Shown here in pieces: positions 35,601-43,607 of a DNA stretch of 64,000 nt. The notes under the pieces are model-generated. The model was not told the origin of the DNA and did no database searches. It worked only from the letters and a program-made list of their open reading frames with translations. Made by a program: the position numbers and the translations under genes. The stretch comes from Bacteroides sp. OM05-12 (GTDB lineage: Bacteria > Bacteroidota > Bacteroidia > Bacteroidales > Bacteroidaceae): positions 310,001-374,000 of the forward strand of contig NZ_QSUN01000001.1 of the NCBI RefSeq assembly GCF_003438995.1, given 5' to 3'. The stretch's first letter is position 1, and each line of letters starts with the position of its first letter.

Positions 35601-37110
35601 CATTTTTAGAACCTACAGACTTTCCAAAATACCAGCAATCTTCTTTTTCATCTCTATTGAATACTGTCCATAAATTAAAATCCTCTTCTGTGTCCAATGG
35701 TGATGAGAATGGCATTTGAATACTTTCTCCTAAAGCTACGGAATTTGATATTGCGCTACCTCCTTCACCATCAGCGCTGATAGCAATGATTTGATAACTA
35801 TAATTGGAGAAACTTGTTACGTTTTCGTCTGTGTAAGATGTCTCTTTTGTGCCGTTTATCAGTGTTGTGTTATCAGGTTTACGTATGACTTTATAAGCTA
35901 ATGACTCCTTATCAAACCAACTGTTGTTTAATCCGGTGGTCGGCGCTTCCCAACTGATTGAAGCACTTATGGTACTAAGTTTTGTTGCCACTACATTATT
36001 CGGGGCGGCAGGTACGTCTCGTCCGGCGAAAATGGAAATCCATGCGGGAATACTTTCGTTGTTATCGGACGTATAAGTTATGACCTTATATTTATTCGTT
36101 TGATTCGGAGCGGAGGTGTCTGTCCATTCGGATGAAGAGCCTTTTGTTATGCCTGTCAGTTTATGTACTAATGTATCGTTTCGATAGATTTCTGCATAAG
36201 AAAGGTTGTTAAGGTCTTTATTATCGAGTGTTTTGCTTGGGTTAGTCCAACTTAACACCGGAGCTAAGCTTTCATTTACTTTGATTTTTAAGTCATCAAT
36301 CGTTTTAGGACTTTCAGGAACGGCATCGGTAAAAGCCATGTATAATCCTCCCACCAGATAATTAGCTGGGAAAGAGTTAATCATCCTAACTTCTTTCTTC
36401 TCTAAATCAACTTCATTGAAGAACCTTCCGCTCCAGGTTTGATACGTCCAATATAATCGTCCGCTGTTGTGGTCGAAGTCCATTGATTGGAAATTCTCGG
36501 TATAATTATCTGTTGGAAAAAGTTCGGTTAACGTTCCGTCATTTTTATCTACGGTGTATAAATCTCCTCTTGAAGACATCGCATAGAGTATTCCTTCCGG
36601 GCTTGCTGCTATAGCATAGATAGAGGCATTAGGTATGTCTTTTATAAGAGTGGGATCTCCATTTTCCGTATTTACTTTAATCAGGGTAGTATTTGGCCAA
36701 TTTTCCCATATTGCGTATAAGGTTGAGGTGGTATAGTCATAAGTCATGTCCAGGAAAAAGGAAGTAGCGTCAGACATATCCCTTAACAGGTTTCTGTCTC
36801 CTGTTTTCAGGTTGTATGTATATATACCGAGAGGTTTTTGCTCCTTGTTAAGTATCATTGTGTAATACTTTCCATTGGCATAAGTACCGGCACTTGCTAT
36901 TTCGTTGTCTTCTAGCGGGAAATACATTTCCGGTTTATTGGGAGTTTTAATATCGAAACAGAAGATTCCGGGGCTATTGGATAATTCCATTGCATATCCC
37001 TTTGTAGTTGTTTTTACCACAGGAGTTTCATTTCCCGGTGAGGTTGCAAAAGCAGAAACGATAGCAGTAAAAATAATGACTGCTGTTAAGGAGAAGAATT
37101 TTGCTTTCAT
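32617..37110 (-). CDS. large multidomain surface protein with type IX sorting domain
   Basis: A 1497-residue exported protein. After the signal peptide come a beta-propeller-like opening (residues about 45-260), two fibronectin type III-like modules (about 270-465) and a choice-of-anchor/jelly-roll module (about 470-620: WTVFNRDEKEDCWYFGKS). Two tandem carboxypeptidase-regulatory/CnaB-like repeats follow (AGTVTDGTNPLANVTLTLSG, VNGKITDNGNTPVRGAWVTI). Further modules lead to a third regulatory-like repeat and a second choice-of-anchor J-like module (about 1170-1330: FEDSSYEDFELNPVG). The C-terminus is a type A sorting domain (NLYSMAGTPIMSS, LSKGVYMVYITT). No peptidase motif is seen. It may be an adhesin or matrix protein; this is inference. 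Export through type IX machinery is implied by the tail. Confidence 0.85.
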   Translation of the reverse strand: MKAKFFSLTAVIIFTAIVSAFATSPGNETPVVKTTTKGYAMELSNSPGIFCFDIKTPNKPEMYFPLEDNEIASAGTYANGKYYTMILNKEQKPLGIYTYNLKTGDRNLLRDMSDATSFFLDMTYDYTTSTLYAIWENWPNTTLIKVNTENGDPTLIKDIPNASIYAIAASPEGILYAMSSRGDLYTVDKNDGTLTELFPTDNYTENFQSMDFDHNSGRLYWTYQTWSGRFFNEVDLEKKEVRMINSFPANYLVGGLYMAFTDAVPESPKTIDDLKIKVNESLAPVLSWTNPSKTLDNKDLNNLSYAEIYRNDTLVHKLTGITKGSSSEWTDTSAPNQTNKYKVITYTSDNNESIPAWISIFAGRDVPAAPNNVVATKLSTISASISWEAPTTGLNNSWFDKESLAYKVIRKPDNTTLINGTKETSYTDENVTSFSNYSYQIIAISADGEGGSAISNSVALGESIQMPFSSPLDTEEDFNLWTVFNRDEKEDCWYFGKSVGSKNGAESCADKTNFTPTNNWLVSPPLALEKGKIYELSFKANTAYYETERLRITLGKEIEPEAQTIIVQDLEIKSYYGTVFYVTLPVLEESGKYYLGLQHTSVSNQGMVLHINDVLLKEQDKGEVAGTVTDGTNPLANVTLTLSGQETFTTQSDTEGKYSFTDIIAGEYNLKATLLGYEEKETKITVTPLKTTESNITITTLPQYSVNGKITDNGNTPVRGAWVTISGYNNYKTSTNENGEYTFDKVYKSDNYQLTVRKNNFEVISNQPLQVQGNVSNEVIKLTYKNIPPSSVTTEESNTGNQTINWERPFDTVEYLYDNGTPKEPMGYNEGGEYHILGNIFRTPTTIHRVKWFTNSSEGKKPYVHVYIIDLDENGMPTGTLLFSQKNVPTNDDVWTTFELPERVNAPRGFMLALSSDGNVYLANDNNSDVIGKQIQCFSTDYRYPNGYTYFDARNWEGALMLRAEGEMIEASEHPLNVTYDVWRMTEKEQSTPEKWTKIKAGTTELTTVDETFANLPKDTYKYAVKANYPLDKLTSDATISAPIYHKQFTNITMNVTTNSVPKDAEGASINIDDNKGNKYQTTVSNGKATFQKIWKGNYTLTLMQPGFEKQVTNLNVTENDQYEFSYTLIQKKAPVSNIDIMATDKPAEWQLLWNLFANIEDGFEDSSYEDFELNPVGNTGWQYVDNDRYPTYGFGATTFPNMREPMAAIIFNSNTTEPPLGINTAHSGQRALGFFASRETEDENEQIIMHDSDDYLISPKLNFHKDFTFSFFARSYDSENGLERIRVGYSTTDAQLSSFTYLEEEFINVPTEYTEYSYSIPKEAKYVILNSHSRSSFLLLVDDVFIGTDKNFITNPEEGNGSFKTYKVYLDNKLITETQDSKYLLTGLSSGKHTAAITKVYNSGESNPVSIDFTVIGGDNIDYVNDGNLIVYLTPENKLVINGDYKLMNLYSMAGTPIMSSENQPEIDLNRLSKGVYMVYITTLDNRQSIHKIIIK

Positions 37111-37152
37111 AATAGATTGGTGTTAGAGTGATACATACGTATTTTTCAAACA

Positions 37153-37160
37153 CAAATTTA
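37153..37160 (-). promoter_or_regulatory. promoter -7 element of the large surface protein gene
   Basis: CAAATTTA on plus reads TAAATTTG on minus, an exact TAnnTTTG match, about 43 bp before the start codon. Confidence 0.55.
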
Positions 37161-37467
37161 TCAAACACAAAGAATTATGTGCAAAATCAAAGAGCTTATT
37201 TGCTCCTACAAACAGGTGTTTTTATCTGTTTCTGCTACTACAAATAAAAAATTAACGTATTGATAATTAATGGAATAATGTTTATTATACCTTCTACAAA
37301 TATATTATTTTTTAGGAAATCATTTTGAAAGATGAGAGTATAATATTCTTTCTTATTTCTTTTGCTTCCCTTACGATTTGATAGGGGATAAGGAGGGATT
37401 AAATATTCTTCAGGAGGGTTGAATCGTTTCGCCCGGCTCATCCTGTCGTTTGCCCATGGGAAGCCTG

Positions 37468-37511
37468 TCGTTCAGGCATGGTGAAACGAATGGATTTCCA
37501 TGCCTGAACGA
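37468..37511. repeat. perfect 14-bp inverted repeat after lgt
   Basis: TCGTTCAGGCATGG (37468-37481) and CCATGCCTGAACGA (37498-37511) flank a 16-bp loop, ending 21 bp from the lgt stop. A related but imperfect copy of the left arm (CCTGTCGTTTGCCCATGG) begins at about 37443. There is no T-run, so it may be a processing or protein-binding element rather than a simple terminator. The remaining gap 37111-37532 holds the promoter above and no convincing gene. Confidence 0.6.
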
Positions 37512-37532
37512 TTGGAATGTCTTGTCGGATGA

Positions 37533-38381
37533 TTAGAGTTTTCCTTTTGGTTTACCCACTTTGTCCAAGCGTTTACCGTAGAGCATACAGGCTACTCCCA
37601 GAATGACAAAGGGGATGCTGAGCCATTGTCCCATATTAAGCATCATATCTGCCTCAAATGCTTCCTGAGGAGCTTTTAAGAACTCTATGAAGAAACGGAA
37701 TGTGAAGATCAGCGTCAGGCACAGTCCGAAGAAGAAACCGCGATGCAGTTTATCTTTGTATTTCTTATATAGATAGATTTCTATAAAGAAGAACAGAAGA
37801 TAGGCGAGTGCTTCGTAAAGTTGTGCCGGATGGCGTGGTTCCATGCCTTCACGAGGAAAGATAAATGCCCATGGCACATCTGTTACCTTACCTACGATTT
37901 CGGAATTCATCAGGTTTCCCAAACGGATAAAGCAAGCCGTGGCAGGGGTTGCGATAGCTATGTTATCCAAGACATCGATGAAATTCAGCTTTGTTTTGCG
38001 TACATACAACCACAGGGCAACAATAAGTCCTATTGTTCCGCCATGACTGGCAAGTCCCTGATATCCGGTAAACTGCACTCCGGCATCGGTAAATTTTACG
38101 GGCAATATCATTTCTGCTATATGTGAAGAATAATAATCCCAGTCATAGAAGATACAATGTCCTAAACGCGCACCGATGAGAACACCGAAGAAGCAATAGA
38201 AAAACAACGGATCAAAGAGCTTTTCCGGGATTCTCTGGTCTTTGTAGAGCCAACGTACGATGTAGTAAGCCAGTCCCAGTCCGATAGCCCACATGATTGA
38301 ATAATAGCGGATACTGATACCGAACAGGGAAAACATTTCCGGATCGGGATTCCATACGATGAAATTTAGTAAACTGCTCAT
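37533..38381 (-). CDS. lgt: prolipoprotein diacylglyceryl transferase
   Basis: A 282-residue inner-membrane enzyme that transfers diacylglycerol to the lipobox cysteine of prolipoproteins. Its substrates in this window include the lipoproteins at 24385 and 60172. Seven hydrophobic segments are visible. Family motifs include [26 protein letters not shown] and the lgt signature [12 protein letters not shown] with the essential arginine and glutamate, then [12 protein letters not shown]. It follows ychF by 28 bp on the same strand and is likely co-transcribed. Confidence 0.96.
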   Translation of the reverse strand: MSSLLNFIVWNPDPEMFSLFGISIRYYSIMWAIGLGLAYYIVRWLYKDQRIPEKLFDPLFFYCFFGVLIGARLGHCIFYDWDYYSSHIAEMILPVKFTDAGVQFTGYQGLASHGGTIGLIVALWLYVRKTKLNFIDVLDNIAIATPATACFIRLGNLMNSEIVGKVTDVPWAFIFPREGMEPRHPAQLYEALAYLLFFFIEIYLYKKYKDKLHRGFFFGLCLTLIFTFRFFIEFLKAPQEAFEADMMLNMGQWLSIPFVILGVACMLYGKRLDKVGKPKGKL

Positions 38382-38409
38382 AGTGTTGTTCTTTTATTTG
38401 AGTTTTTGT

Positions 38410-39513
38410 CTATACATTGAATCGGAAGTGCATGATATCTCCGTCTTGTACTACGTATTCCTTACCTTCGACGCCCATTTTCCCTGCTTCGCGTACCGCA
38501 GCTTCGGAACCGTATTTGATAAAGTCTTCGTATTTGATAACCTCTGCACGGATAAAACCTTTCTCGAAGTCTGTATGGATTACTCCTGCGCATTGCGGGG
38601 CTTTCCAGCCTTTATGGTAAGTCCATGCTTTTACTTCCATTTCACCGGCGGTGAGGAATGTTTCCAGATTAAGAAGATGATAAGCGGACTTGATAAGTCT
38701 CGCTACTCCGGATTCCTCTAATCCAACCTCCTGAAGGAACATCTGGCGGTCTTCATAAGTCTCCAGTTCTGCAATATCCGCTTCCGTTTTAGCTGCTACA
38801 ACAAGCAGCTCGGCATTTTCCTCTTTAATGGCTTCACGTACAGCTTCAACGTATTTATTTCCGCTTACTGCGCTGCTTTCATCTACATTGCATACATAAA
38901 GCACAGGCTTGGAAGTCAGCAAGAAAAGTTCCTTGGCAATTTTCTGCTCGTCTTTGGTTTCGAATTGCACGGTACGGGCGGATTTACCTTGTTCTAAGGC
39001 TTCTTTATACTTAACCAGAATATCATAAGTTTGCTTTGCGGTCTTGTCGCCACCGGTTTGAGCCTGTTTCTGTACCTTTTGAATACGGCTTTCAATGGTT
39101 TCCAAGTCTTTTAACTGGAGTTCGTAGTCAATGATTTCTTTGTCGCGCACCGGATTGACGCTACCGTCCACATGAGTTACGTTGTCATCGTCAAAGCAAC
39201 GTAATACGTGAATAATGGCATCCGTTTCCCGAATATTGGCAAGAAACTTATTTCCAAGTCCTTCACCTTTGCTTGCTCCCTTTACAAGTCCGGCGATGTC
39301 TACTATTTCCACTGTTGTCGGTACAATACGTCCGGGATGTACAAGCTCTGCAAGTTTATTAAGGCGTTCGTCCGGCACGGTAATAACACCGACATTCGGT
39401 TCGATAGTACAAAACGGAAAGTTGGCGGCTTGCGCCTTTGCATTGGATAAGCAGTTGAAAAGAGTCGATTTCCCTACGTTCGGGAGTCCGACAATACCAC
39501 ATTGTAAACTCAT
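38410..39513 (-). CDS. ychF: redox-regulated ATPase YchF (Obg-like)
   Basis: A 367-residue TRAFAC-class P-loop protein of the universally conserved YchF/OLA1 group, which prefers ATP and binds ribosomes. The Walker A loop is GLPNVGKST near residue 9. The switch region reads VDIAGLVKGASKGEGLGNKFL, and the base-specificity strand VLYVCNVDE replaces NKxD, in line with ATP preference. A coiled coil follows at about residues 130-200, and a C-terminal TGS-like domain ends VQDGDIMHFRFNV. It is the first gene of the ychF-lgt unit. Confidence 0.97.
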   Translation of the reverse strand: MSLQCGIVGLPNVGKSTLFNCLSNAKAQAANFPFCTIEPNVGVITVPDERLNKLAELVHPGRIVPTTVEIVDIAGLVKGASKGEGLGNKFLANIRETDAIIHVLRCFDDDNVTHVDGSVNPVRDKEIIDYELQLKDLETIESRIQKVQKQAQTGGDKTAKQTYDILVKYKEALEQGKSARTVQFETKDEQKIAKELFLLTSKPVLYVCNVDESSAVSGNKYVEAVREAIKEENAELLVVAAKTEADIAELETYEDRQMFLQEVGLEESGVARLIKSAYHLLNLETFLTAGEMEVKAWTYHKGWKAPQCAGVIHTDFEKGFIRAEVIKYEDFIKYGSEAAVREAGKMGVEGKEYVVQDGDIMHFRFNV

Positions 39514-39553
39514 TATATCAGTTGTTTTATATATTATCGTTTATTCCAGTTTG

Positions 39554-39561
39554 CAAAGATA
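39554..39561 (-). promoter_or_regulatory. promoter -7 element of ychF
   Basis: CAAAGATA on plus reads TATCTTTG on minus, an exact TAnnTTTG match, about 41 bp before the ychF ATG. Confidence 0.6.
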
Positions 39562-39585
39562 GGCTCTTTTCTCAATATATCCGAA

Positions 39586-40740
39586 TTATTCTATTGCTTT
39601 CCGTTCGTATTTCTTGAAGAATATAATCATTAAGACAAAGCCGACAAATGTGAGCGGAGCACCAATCAATGCCGGATACCGGTATCCCAAACCTGCTTCC
39701 AACGGTAATCCTCCGATGAAAGCGCCGATAGCATTGCCTAAGTTGAAAGCAACCTGAATGCAAGCTGCACCGAGCAATTCGCCACCTTTTGCGAAGTGGA
39801 TGATGGATATTTGCAAGGGACTGGAAACGGCAAATAGTCCGGTAGTACAAAGACACATTAACAATGCTGTGAGCCAGTCTATACGGGCTGCAAAGAAGAT
39901 GGAAAGCAACGCAAAGCAGATAATGATTTGTGTTGTAGCCGCTACACGTCCGGGTGTGTATCTATCCGACAGGCGTCCTCCTATTAAATTACCTACTACC
40001 ATACCGAATCCTGCCAATACCATTAATAAGGTAATACTTTCGGCAGAGAAACCGGATACTTTTGTCAGCAATGGATTGATGTAGCTGTACCAACAGAATA
40101 CCCCGCCGTTGCCAAACATGGTGGCACCGAGTATAAGCCACGGAGCGGTGGTTTTCATAAAACGGAACTGCCCTTTGAACCCGGTATCAGGCAGACCTTC
40201 TACTTGAGGCACCCATTTCCATATATAATACAGCACGATAATGCACCATATACCTACAAGCAGAAAAGTCAACCGCCATGAAAGCATCGTGCTGAGGGAT
40301 GTTCCGAGAGGCACACCGAACAGATTTGCCACTGTCATACCGGCTATCATGATGGAAACAGCTTCCGAACCTTTTCCTTTATCTGCCAGCTTTTCGGCAA
40401 CGATGGAGGCTACTCCGAAATACGCTCCATGGGGTAATCCGGATATGAAACGTGCTCCTATCATTGTCCAAAAGTTGGGAGAGAAGGCGGCACAGGTATT
40501 TCCAATCATCATCAGGGCAACCAGTCCCAGTAATATATTCTTCAGCGGAAGTTTACGCGCAAGGGTGAGCATGGGGGCTCCGGCGCATACGCCCAACGCA
40601 TAGGCAGAAATCAAATGTCCTGCCGTAGGGATACTGACATGTAAATCTTTGGCTACATAGGGGAGTATAGCCATCATGACAAATTCGGCTATTCCCAAGC
40701 CGAGTGTTCCGAATGCCAATGCAATAAGACTCTTTTTCAT
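39586..40740 (-). CDS. major facilitator superfamily exporter (AraJ/DHA1-like)
   Basis: A 384-residue inner-membrane protein with about 12 transmembrane segments. The opening SLIALAFGTLGLGIAEFVMM, the ISAYALGVCAGAPML segment and the loop RLSDRYTPGRVA are typical of the AraJ/YdhP-like branch of the DHA1 drug:H+ exporters. The substrate is unknown. It stands alone with its own -7 element at 40763-40770. Base composition is more GC-rich than the AT-rich block around 10.7-19.3 kb. Confidence 0.9.
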   Translation of the reverse strand: MKKSLIALAFGTLGLGIAEFVMMAILPYVAKDLHVSIPTAGHLISAYALGVCAGAPMLTLARKLPLKNILLGLVALMMIGNTCAAFSPNFWTMIGARFISGLPHGAYFGVASIVAEKLADKGKGSEAVSIMIAGMTVANLFGVPLGTSLSTMLSWRLTFLLVGIWCIIVLYYIWKWVPQVEGLPDTGFKGQFRFMKTTAPWLILGATMFGNGGVFCWYSYINPLLTKVSGFSAESITLLMVLAGFGMVVGNLIGGRLSDRYTPGRVAATTQIIICFALLSIFFAARIDWLTALLMCLCTTGLFAVSSPLQISIIHFAKGGELLGAACIQVAFNLGNAIGAFIGGLPLEAGLGYRYPALIGAPLTFVGFVLMIIFFKKYERKAIE

Positions 40741-40762
40741 TTCTATAAAACAAAATTGCGTG

Positions 40763-40770
40763 CAAAAGTA
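40763..40770 (-). promoter_or_regulatory. promoter -7 element of the MFS gene
   Basis: CAAAAGTA on plus reads TACTTTTG on minus, an exact TAnnTTTG match, about 23 bp before the ATG. Confidence 0.55.
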
Positions 40771-40842
40771 TCAAATACATGGATTATGAGGCTTGAGCTA
40801 TATCAAGAAATAAGTATCTTGCAAAATAATCCGATTTTCTTT

Positions 40843-40884
40843 GAACGTTTGCCTGATAGGAGTGTATGCTTTATCAGAACGTTC
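40843..40884. repeat. interrupted inverted repeat upstream of the sigma-factor operon
   Basis: GAACGTT, then a 3-base insert, then CTGATA (40843-40858), opposes TATCAGAACGTTC (40872-40884), giving 13 pairs with a 3-nt bulge. It ends 30 bp before the ATG at 40915. No TAnnTTTG element is visible in this gap, so this may be an operator or part of an alternative-sigma promoter region. Confidence 0.45.
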
Positions 40885-40914
40885 TTTATATTCATAGTTT
40901 AAAATCGTATAAAA

Positions 40915-42120
40915 ATGAGAACATTGACCGTTACAATATTTACTTTGTGCTGGCTTTTGGCACAGTTGGGCCTTGCTCAGCAAGCAGAGAAAGTCGTTTC
41001 TCCCGTAAAAGAAAGGCACGATTCCGACTGGTATGAGAAACAGGCGGATGCATGGAATAAAGAGATTAAGAAGAATCGTAAGAATGAAGAAGCATGGGAA
41101 AACTATTACCGGGCTACCCGCTATAGTTTGGAGATGTCCGGTTCGGACAAAAGCAGTACGGAGATTAATACGAAGCTGGGTGATATTATAGCGCAAATGG
41201 AAAGAGCAATTCCGAATACGTTTACTTTCAATCTGATGAAATACGTATATCACGCCGGAGATTTGGCATATGGCGGATATATGGCGAAGGCGATTTCCAT
41301 GCGTCCTGATGATGTTTCCCGTTATCCCGATTATGTGGCGTACCTGATGATTTCCAGAAATGACTCATTGCTTTCCAAGACGTGCAGGAAGTGGTATGAG
41401 AGCGGTGAATACTCCCCGTCATTGATGAACTACAGCTATAATGAACTGTCCGGAATGGAGGATAAAGGGATTATTTTTACGAATGGCGACGCTTCGGTCT
41501 TTTCTAAACTTTTATTACAGCATGGAAAAGGACTGTTTAAAGATAAAAAGATTATTTGTCTGAGCTTTTTGCTTTGTGATACCTATGTTGAAGGTTTGGA
41601 AAAGGAGTTGGGTATTCCTTTGTTCAGCATAAAAAAAGAAGAATTGAATAAGGATTATAAAGATTGGCATGAGGCTTATCGGGCGGTACTCAATCATTTT
41701 ATCAAGCATACGGAACGTCCTGTCTACTTCTCAACAACTTTTCGGTCAGCCGATTATGATTTTCTCAAAGACAGCCTTTATGCCGAAGGGCTTGTATTTA
41801 GATATTCCAAAGAATTATATGATAATATGGCAGTGACAAAGCGTAATTTCGAAGAGGTTTATCTGATGGATTATGTAAGAGAAACATTTATTCCGGATAG
41901 TTATGGCGCTTCCGTCAGTTCTTTTGCTTTGAATTATGTGCCGTGTTTCCATTCACTGCTGGCGTTTTATAAACAGAGTGGAGACCGGAATAATTACACC
42001 AAATTATATAATATCCTGCATGGTATTATAGAAAAGACCGATTTTGAAAGCGATAGCGTTAGGCAAAGTTATTTGGATTGCATAGATTTGAAGGATGAAA
42101 CATACACAAATGGAGATTGA
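40915..42120 (+). CDS. exported protein of unknown function, sigma-operon member
   Basis: A 401-residue exported protein with signal peptide MRTLTVTIFTLCWLLAQLGLAQ. The N-terminal region of the mature protein is helical and tryptophan/tyrosine-rich (DSDWYEKQADAWNKEIKKN and ENYYRATRYSLEM). The middle contains a segment (RPVYFSTTFRSADYDFLKD) and a tail (LALNYVP-like) that recall periplasmic domains attached to membrane glycosyltransferase-type proteins in Bacteroidetes. I do not recognise the family with confidence. Its end overlaps the start of the ECF sigma factor gene, and the arrangement suggests that it is part of the envelope stress or signalling system that the sigma factor controls. Confidence 0.8.
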   Translation: MRTLTVTIFTLCWLLAQLGLAQQAEKVVSPVKERHDSDWYEKQADAWNKEIKKNRKNEEAWENYYRATRYSLEMSGSDKSSTEINTKLGDIIAQMERAIPNTFTFNLMKYVYHAGDLAYGGYMAKAISMRPDDVSRYPDYVAYLMISRNDSLLSKTCRKWYESGEYSPSLMNYSYNELSGMEDKGIIFTNGDASVFSKLLLQHGKGLFKDKKIICLSFLLCDTYVEGLEKELGIPLFSIKKEELNKDYKDWHEAYRAVLNHFIKHTERPVYFSTTFRSADYDFLKDSLYAEGLVFRYSKELYDNMAVTKRNFEEVYLMDYVRETFIPDSYGASVSSFALNYVPCFHSLLAFYKQSGDRNNYTKLYNILHGIIEKTDFESDSVRQSYLDCIDLKDETYTNGD

Positions 42121-42676
42121 TTCGGCGTCTGACGAGGAACTTATGCGGTTGGTGACAAGGGACGATATACGGGCTTTTGAGGAGTTATATACCCGTTATG
42201 CTCGTCGCTTGCAAGGGTTCTTCTTCAGGATGCTGGGTTATGATACGGCAAAAGCAGAGGATTTTACTCAGGAACTGTTTCTTAAAGTCTATGAACAGCG
42301 ACTTCATTTTGAGCACAGTCGTACCTTTTCATCATGGGTGTTTGCGATGGCATACAATCTTTGCAAGAATGAATATCGTCATAAGGAGGTGGTAGAAGCT
42401 CATGAAGCCGAATTGAATGCTTCTCCGGCTCCGTCTGTTGAACCTGAATATGAGCTTTATCATGACCGTTTGGTGTTTGATATGAAATTGAAAGAGAATC
42501 TTCGAAAACTTACATCGGAACAGATTGTGGTGTTTGCATTACGTTATGAAGAAGAGCTTTCTATTCCCGAAATTGCGCGGATACTATCTTGTCCGGAAGG
42601 TACGGTGAAGTCGAGACTTCATTATGTTTTGAAGTTCCTTTCTCAGGCAATGGCAGTTTATAACTTGAAAAATTAG
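42110..42676 (+). CDS. ECF-type RNA polymerase sigma factor
   Basis: A 188-residue ECF sigma factor. Region 2 (about residues 10-85) includes AFEELYTRYARRLQGFFFRM, the FTQELFLKVYE core and WVFAMAYNLCKNEYR. Region 4 (about 125-185) includes LTSEQIVVFALRYEEELSIP and EIARILSCPEGTVKSRLH, the DNA-binding helices. ATG codons at 42095 and 42110 are both possible; the second gives the usual short N-terminus. Both overlap the end of the preceding exported-protein gene (by 26 or 11 bp). The next gene encodes a single-pass membrane protein, a plausible anti-sigma partner. Confidence 0.92.
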   Translation: MEIDSASDEELMRLVTRDDIRAFEELYTRYARRLQGFFFRMLGYDTAKAEDFTQELFLKVYEQRLHFEHSRTFSSWVFAMAYNLCKNEYRHKEVVEAHEAELNASPAPSVEPEYELYHDRLVFDMKLKENLRKLTSEQIVVFALRYEEELSIPEIARILSCPEGTVKSRLHYVLKFLSQAMAVYNLKN

Positions 42677-42682
42677 AGAATT

Positions 42683-43210
42683 ATGGAAGATAATGAATTA
42701 GAAAAACTGGAAGAATTTCCAAATGTGAAGCGGATATTGGAACGTTCCAAGGTCTTAATGGAGCAAGAAAACCGCGAGATGAGGCCGAAACCTTTTGTAG
42801 AGCTGAAATCTGAAATAGACAGGCGTAATGTTGCACCATTGTCTCGTTTTACTTTTTCTTTATGGAAATTGGCTGCAGCTTGTGTGGTTGGCGTTTTTAT
42901 TGGCTGGTTCATTCCCGAAGGACGGTCGGATAAAGATTCATTGATAGCAAAAGTGGATACGGTCATTGTTACGGAGCGTTGTGTGGATACGGTATATAAA
43001 GAAGTCCCGGTAGTGCATGAGGTGATCGTGACGAAGCGTTGTAATCATACCATTCCGGCATCCGGACATTCTACACCGGATACAATGGTTACTGCAGTAG
43101 ATAGTTCTGTTTTATTGAATAATAGTAAGTTCGATTTGCCGGATAGCGGGGGACGGGGACGGAGTGTATCTAAAGAAAATTTCCCTTTCCATCTGTTGGT
43201 TTCCATGTAA
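42683..43210 (+). CDS. single-pass membrane protein, candidate anti-sigma factor
   Basis: A 175-residue protein with an acidic/basic N-terminal half (EKLEEFPNVKRILERSKVLM), then one transmembrane helix at about residues 66-83 (LAAACVVGVFIGWFIP). An outside part carries near-repeated elements (VDTVIVTERCVDTVYKEVPV and VHEVIVTKRCNHT). It lacks the HxxxCxxC zinc anti-sigma pattern. Position (6 bp after the sigma factor) and topology make an anti-sigma role likely, but this is inference. Confidence 0.7.
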   Translation: MEDNELEKLEEFPNVKRILERSKVLMEQENREMRPKPFVELKSEIDRRNVAPLSRFTFSLWKLAAACVVGVFIGWFIPEGRSDKDSLIAKVDTVIVTERCVDTVYKEVPVVHEVIVTKRCNHTIPASGHSTPDTMVTAVDSSVLLNNSKFDLPDSGGRGRSVSKENFPFHLLVSM

Positions 43211-43292
43211 TGGACAGACGAATAGGGAATTTCCAATTTTTATTGTTAGGTTATGTAGAGAGAGAAAAATGTACTTCTATTTTAGATTGTAA

Positions 43293-43392
43293 CTATCATT
43301 ATGATGCTAAAATAATCTGGTTATTGTGTACCTTGTTTTGTTTTGCGGTGCAAAGGTAGGGATTATATTTTATTATAGTGTTATTATGATAG
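43293..43392. repeat. imperfect inverted repeat bracketing a leftward promoter element
   Basis: Arms of about 25-32 bp, starting CTATCATTATGATGCTAAAA (43293) and ending TTATTATGATAG (43392), pair imperfectly and bracket a 43-bp centre. The centre holds CAAAGGTA (43351-43358), which reads TACCTTTG on minus, an exact TAnnTTTG match. No leftward gene follows, because it points into the 3' end of 42683-43210. The rest of the 43211-43607 gap shows no gene. Confidence 0.4.
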
Positions 43393-43607
43393 CTATTTAA
43401 ATATTTTTTAGATTTAAGGGACTTGATGTGCTTATAATTTGCCTGAGTAATTAAAGAAAACAATTATTTTACTTGGAAAAGTTAGGCCTTATGAAAGGAA
43501 AAGACAGCCGAATCTTCTATACTGTAACCTGTTGTGCCGTGTTATATGGTAAAGTTGATGGACTTTAATTTACGGGGAAGTAAAGGCCTGCTGTCAGGAA
43601 AAGCGGA

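Noticed and set aside
37238..37441. 67-codon minus-strand reading frame
   Set aside because: It has no recognisable domain, no nearby promoter element, and ends in a low-complexity hydrophobic stretch in an AT-rich gap. Likely chance.
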